Source: Scandinavium sp036495715
GTDB taxonomy: Bacteria; Pseudomonadota; Gammaproteobacteria; Enterobacterales; Enterobacteriaceae
Length of the DNA: 64,000 bases
Direction of reading: 5' to 3'
Assembly: GCA_036495715.1 (NCBI GenBank)
Contig: DASXML010000061.1
Coordinates: 1-64,000 of the forward strand
A program made the translations under genes and the position numbers. Shown piece by piece: positions 63,341 to 64,000 of this stretch. The notes under the pieces were generated by a model. It was given only the letters and a program-made list of their open reading frames with translations, did no database searches and was not told the DNA's origin. How positions within the stretch are numbered: the first letter of the stretch is position 1; each line of letters opens with the position of its first letter.

Positions 63341-63960
63341 TACAATTTTTCCTGTGAATCGGCCTGATACGCCAGCTTCAGATAGCGGGCGTGCAGGCGG
63401 GCTACATCCAATGCAATGGCATCTGGTGCGCCGTTGTTATCAATGATGTCGTCCGCCACGGCAAGACGCTGTTCGCGCGTTACCTGGGCGGCAAGGATCT
63501 GTCTTGCCTGTTCTTCTGACACATTATCTCTGTGCATCGTGCGCTTAAGCTGTGTTTCCTCAGAAACATCCACCACGAGCACCCGATTTGCTTTCTGCCA
63601 GAGCTGATTCTCTACCAACAGCGGAACAACCCACAGGACATAAGGCGATGTTGCCTGCTGCATTTGACGCTGTGTTTCCTGCTGAATCAACGGGTGGAGA
63701 AGGGCATTAAGCCATGATTTTTCAGTCGCGTGAGTAAAAATACGTTCCCGCAACTGACGGCGATTCAAACTTCCATCAGCAAGGCACATGTCTGCACCGA
63801 AGCGACTGACAATAGCCTGCAGCGCTGGCGTTCCGGGCTCAACAACCTGACGGGCGATAATATCGGCATCAATAACGTTAATCCCCAGGTCCGCAAAAGC
63901 CTGTGCAACGGTGCTTTTTCCGCTACCGATGCCGCCTGTTAACGCCACTGTATACCCCAT
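63340..63960 (-). CDS. coaE: Dephospho-CoA kinase CoaE
   Basis: Phosphorylates the 3'-hydroxyl of dephospho-CoA, the last step of coenzyme A synthesis. The 206 residues begin MGYTVALTGGIGSGKST with the P-loop at 9-17, and have DADIIARQVV and the lid region RDNVSEEQARQILAAQ. It is the first gene of coaE-zapD-yacG; 40 bp of upstream intergenic sequence remain before the window ends. Confidence 0.99.
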   Translation of the reverse strand: MGYTVALTGGIGSGKSTVAQAFADLGINVIDADIIARQVVEPGTPALQAIVSRFGADMCLADGSLNRRQLRERIFTHATEKSWLNALLHPLIQQETQRQMQQATSPYVLWVVPLLVENQLWQKANRVLVVDVSEETQLKRTMHRDNVSEEQARQILAAQVTREQRLAVADDIIDNNGAPDAIALDVARLHARYLKLAYQADSQEKL

Positions 63961-64000
63961 GACACCCTATCCTGTGAAGAATTACCGTAATAAATCAATC

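Overview
The window is a conserved chromosomal backbone segment of a gamma-proteobacterium of the family Enterobacteriaceae. Gene order matches the E. coli 'minute 1 to 2.5' region almost exactly, running from apaH through surA/lptD, ara, thi, leu, ilvIH, cra and the dcw division/cell-wall cluster to secA, mutT and coaE. Protein lengths and motifs are near-identical to the E. coli proteins, but many substitutions, three ERIC repeats and a chromosomal ars operon next to leuD point to another genus, for example in the Enterobacter/Leclercia/Kluyvera/Citrobacter range. I cannot name the genus from the sequence alone.

Layout. 1-150: 3' end of an IS110-family transposase, cut by the window edge and abutting apaH. 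151-7010 (minus): lptD-surA-pdxA-rsmA-apaG-apaH, joining outer-membrane biogenesis, pyridoxal phosphate synthesis and rRNA methylation, with an ERIC element lying over the surA/pdxA junction. 7272-14211: djlA, rluA, rapA, polB. 14288-19354: araBAD and divergent araC with a shortened control region. 19477-26071: yabI, thiBPQ under a TPP riboswitch that carries an ERIC element in its P3 arm, sgrR, and the sgrS/sgrT glucose-phosphate stress RNA. 26101-27279: setA. 27338-29716: an arsRBC cassette bounded by direct repeats of the leuD 3' end. 29717-34577: leuLABCD. 35197-38768: leuO and ilvIH. 38949-39953: cra. 40475-58404: the dcw cluster from mraZ to ftsZ, plus lpxC. 58668-63960: secM-secA, mutT, then yacG-zapD-coaE on the minus strand.

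How the parts fit: the dcw cluster is a tightly overlapping transcription unit that makes the peptidoglycan precursor (murE, murF, mraY, murD, murG, murC, ddlB) and the divisome (ftsL, ftsI, ftsW, ftsQ, ftsA, ftsZ). leuABCD and ilvIH supply branched-chain amino acids on either side of leuO. sgrR-sgrS-setA is a sugar-phosphate stress module.

Most of the window is ordinary core genome. The accessory or remodelled points are: (1) an ERIC element that seems to provide the pdxA start codon; (2) a roughly 200-bp ERIC inside the TPP riboswitch; (3) the ars cassette with leuD-end repeats; (4) the IS110-family end at the left edge; (5) an araC-araB control region lacking the segment that holds araO2 in E. 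coli. I found no CRISPR array, tRNA, rRNA, prophage or recognisable new multi-gene defence system.
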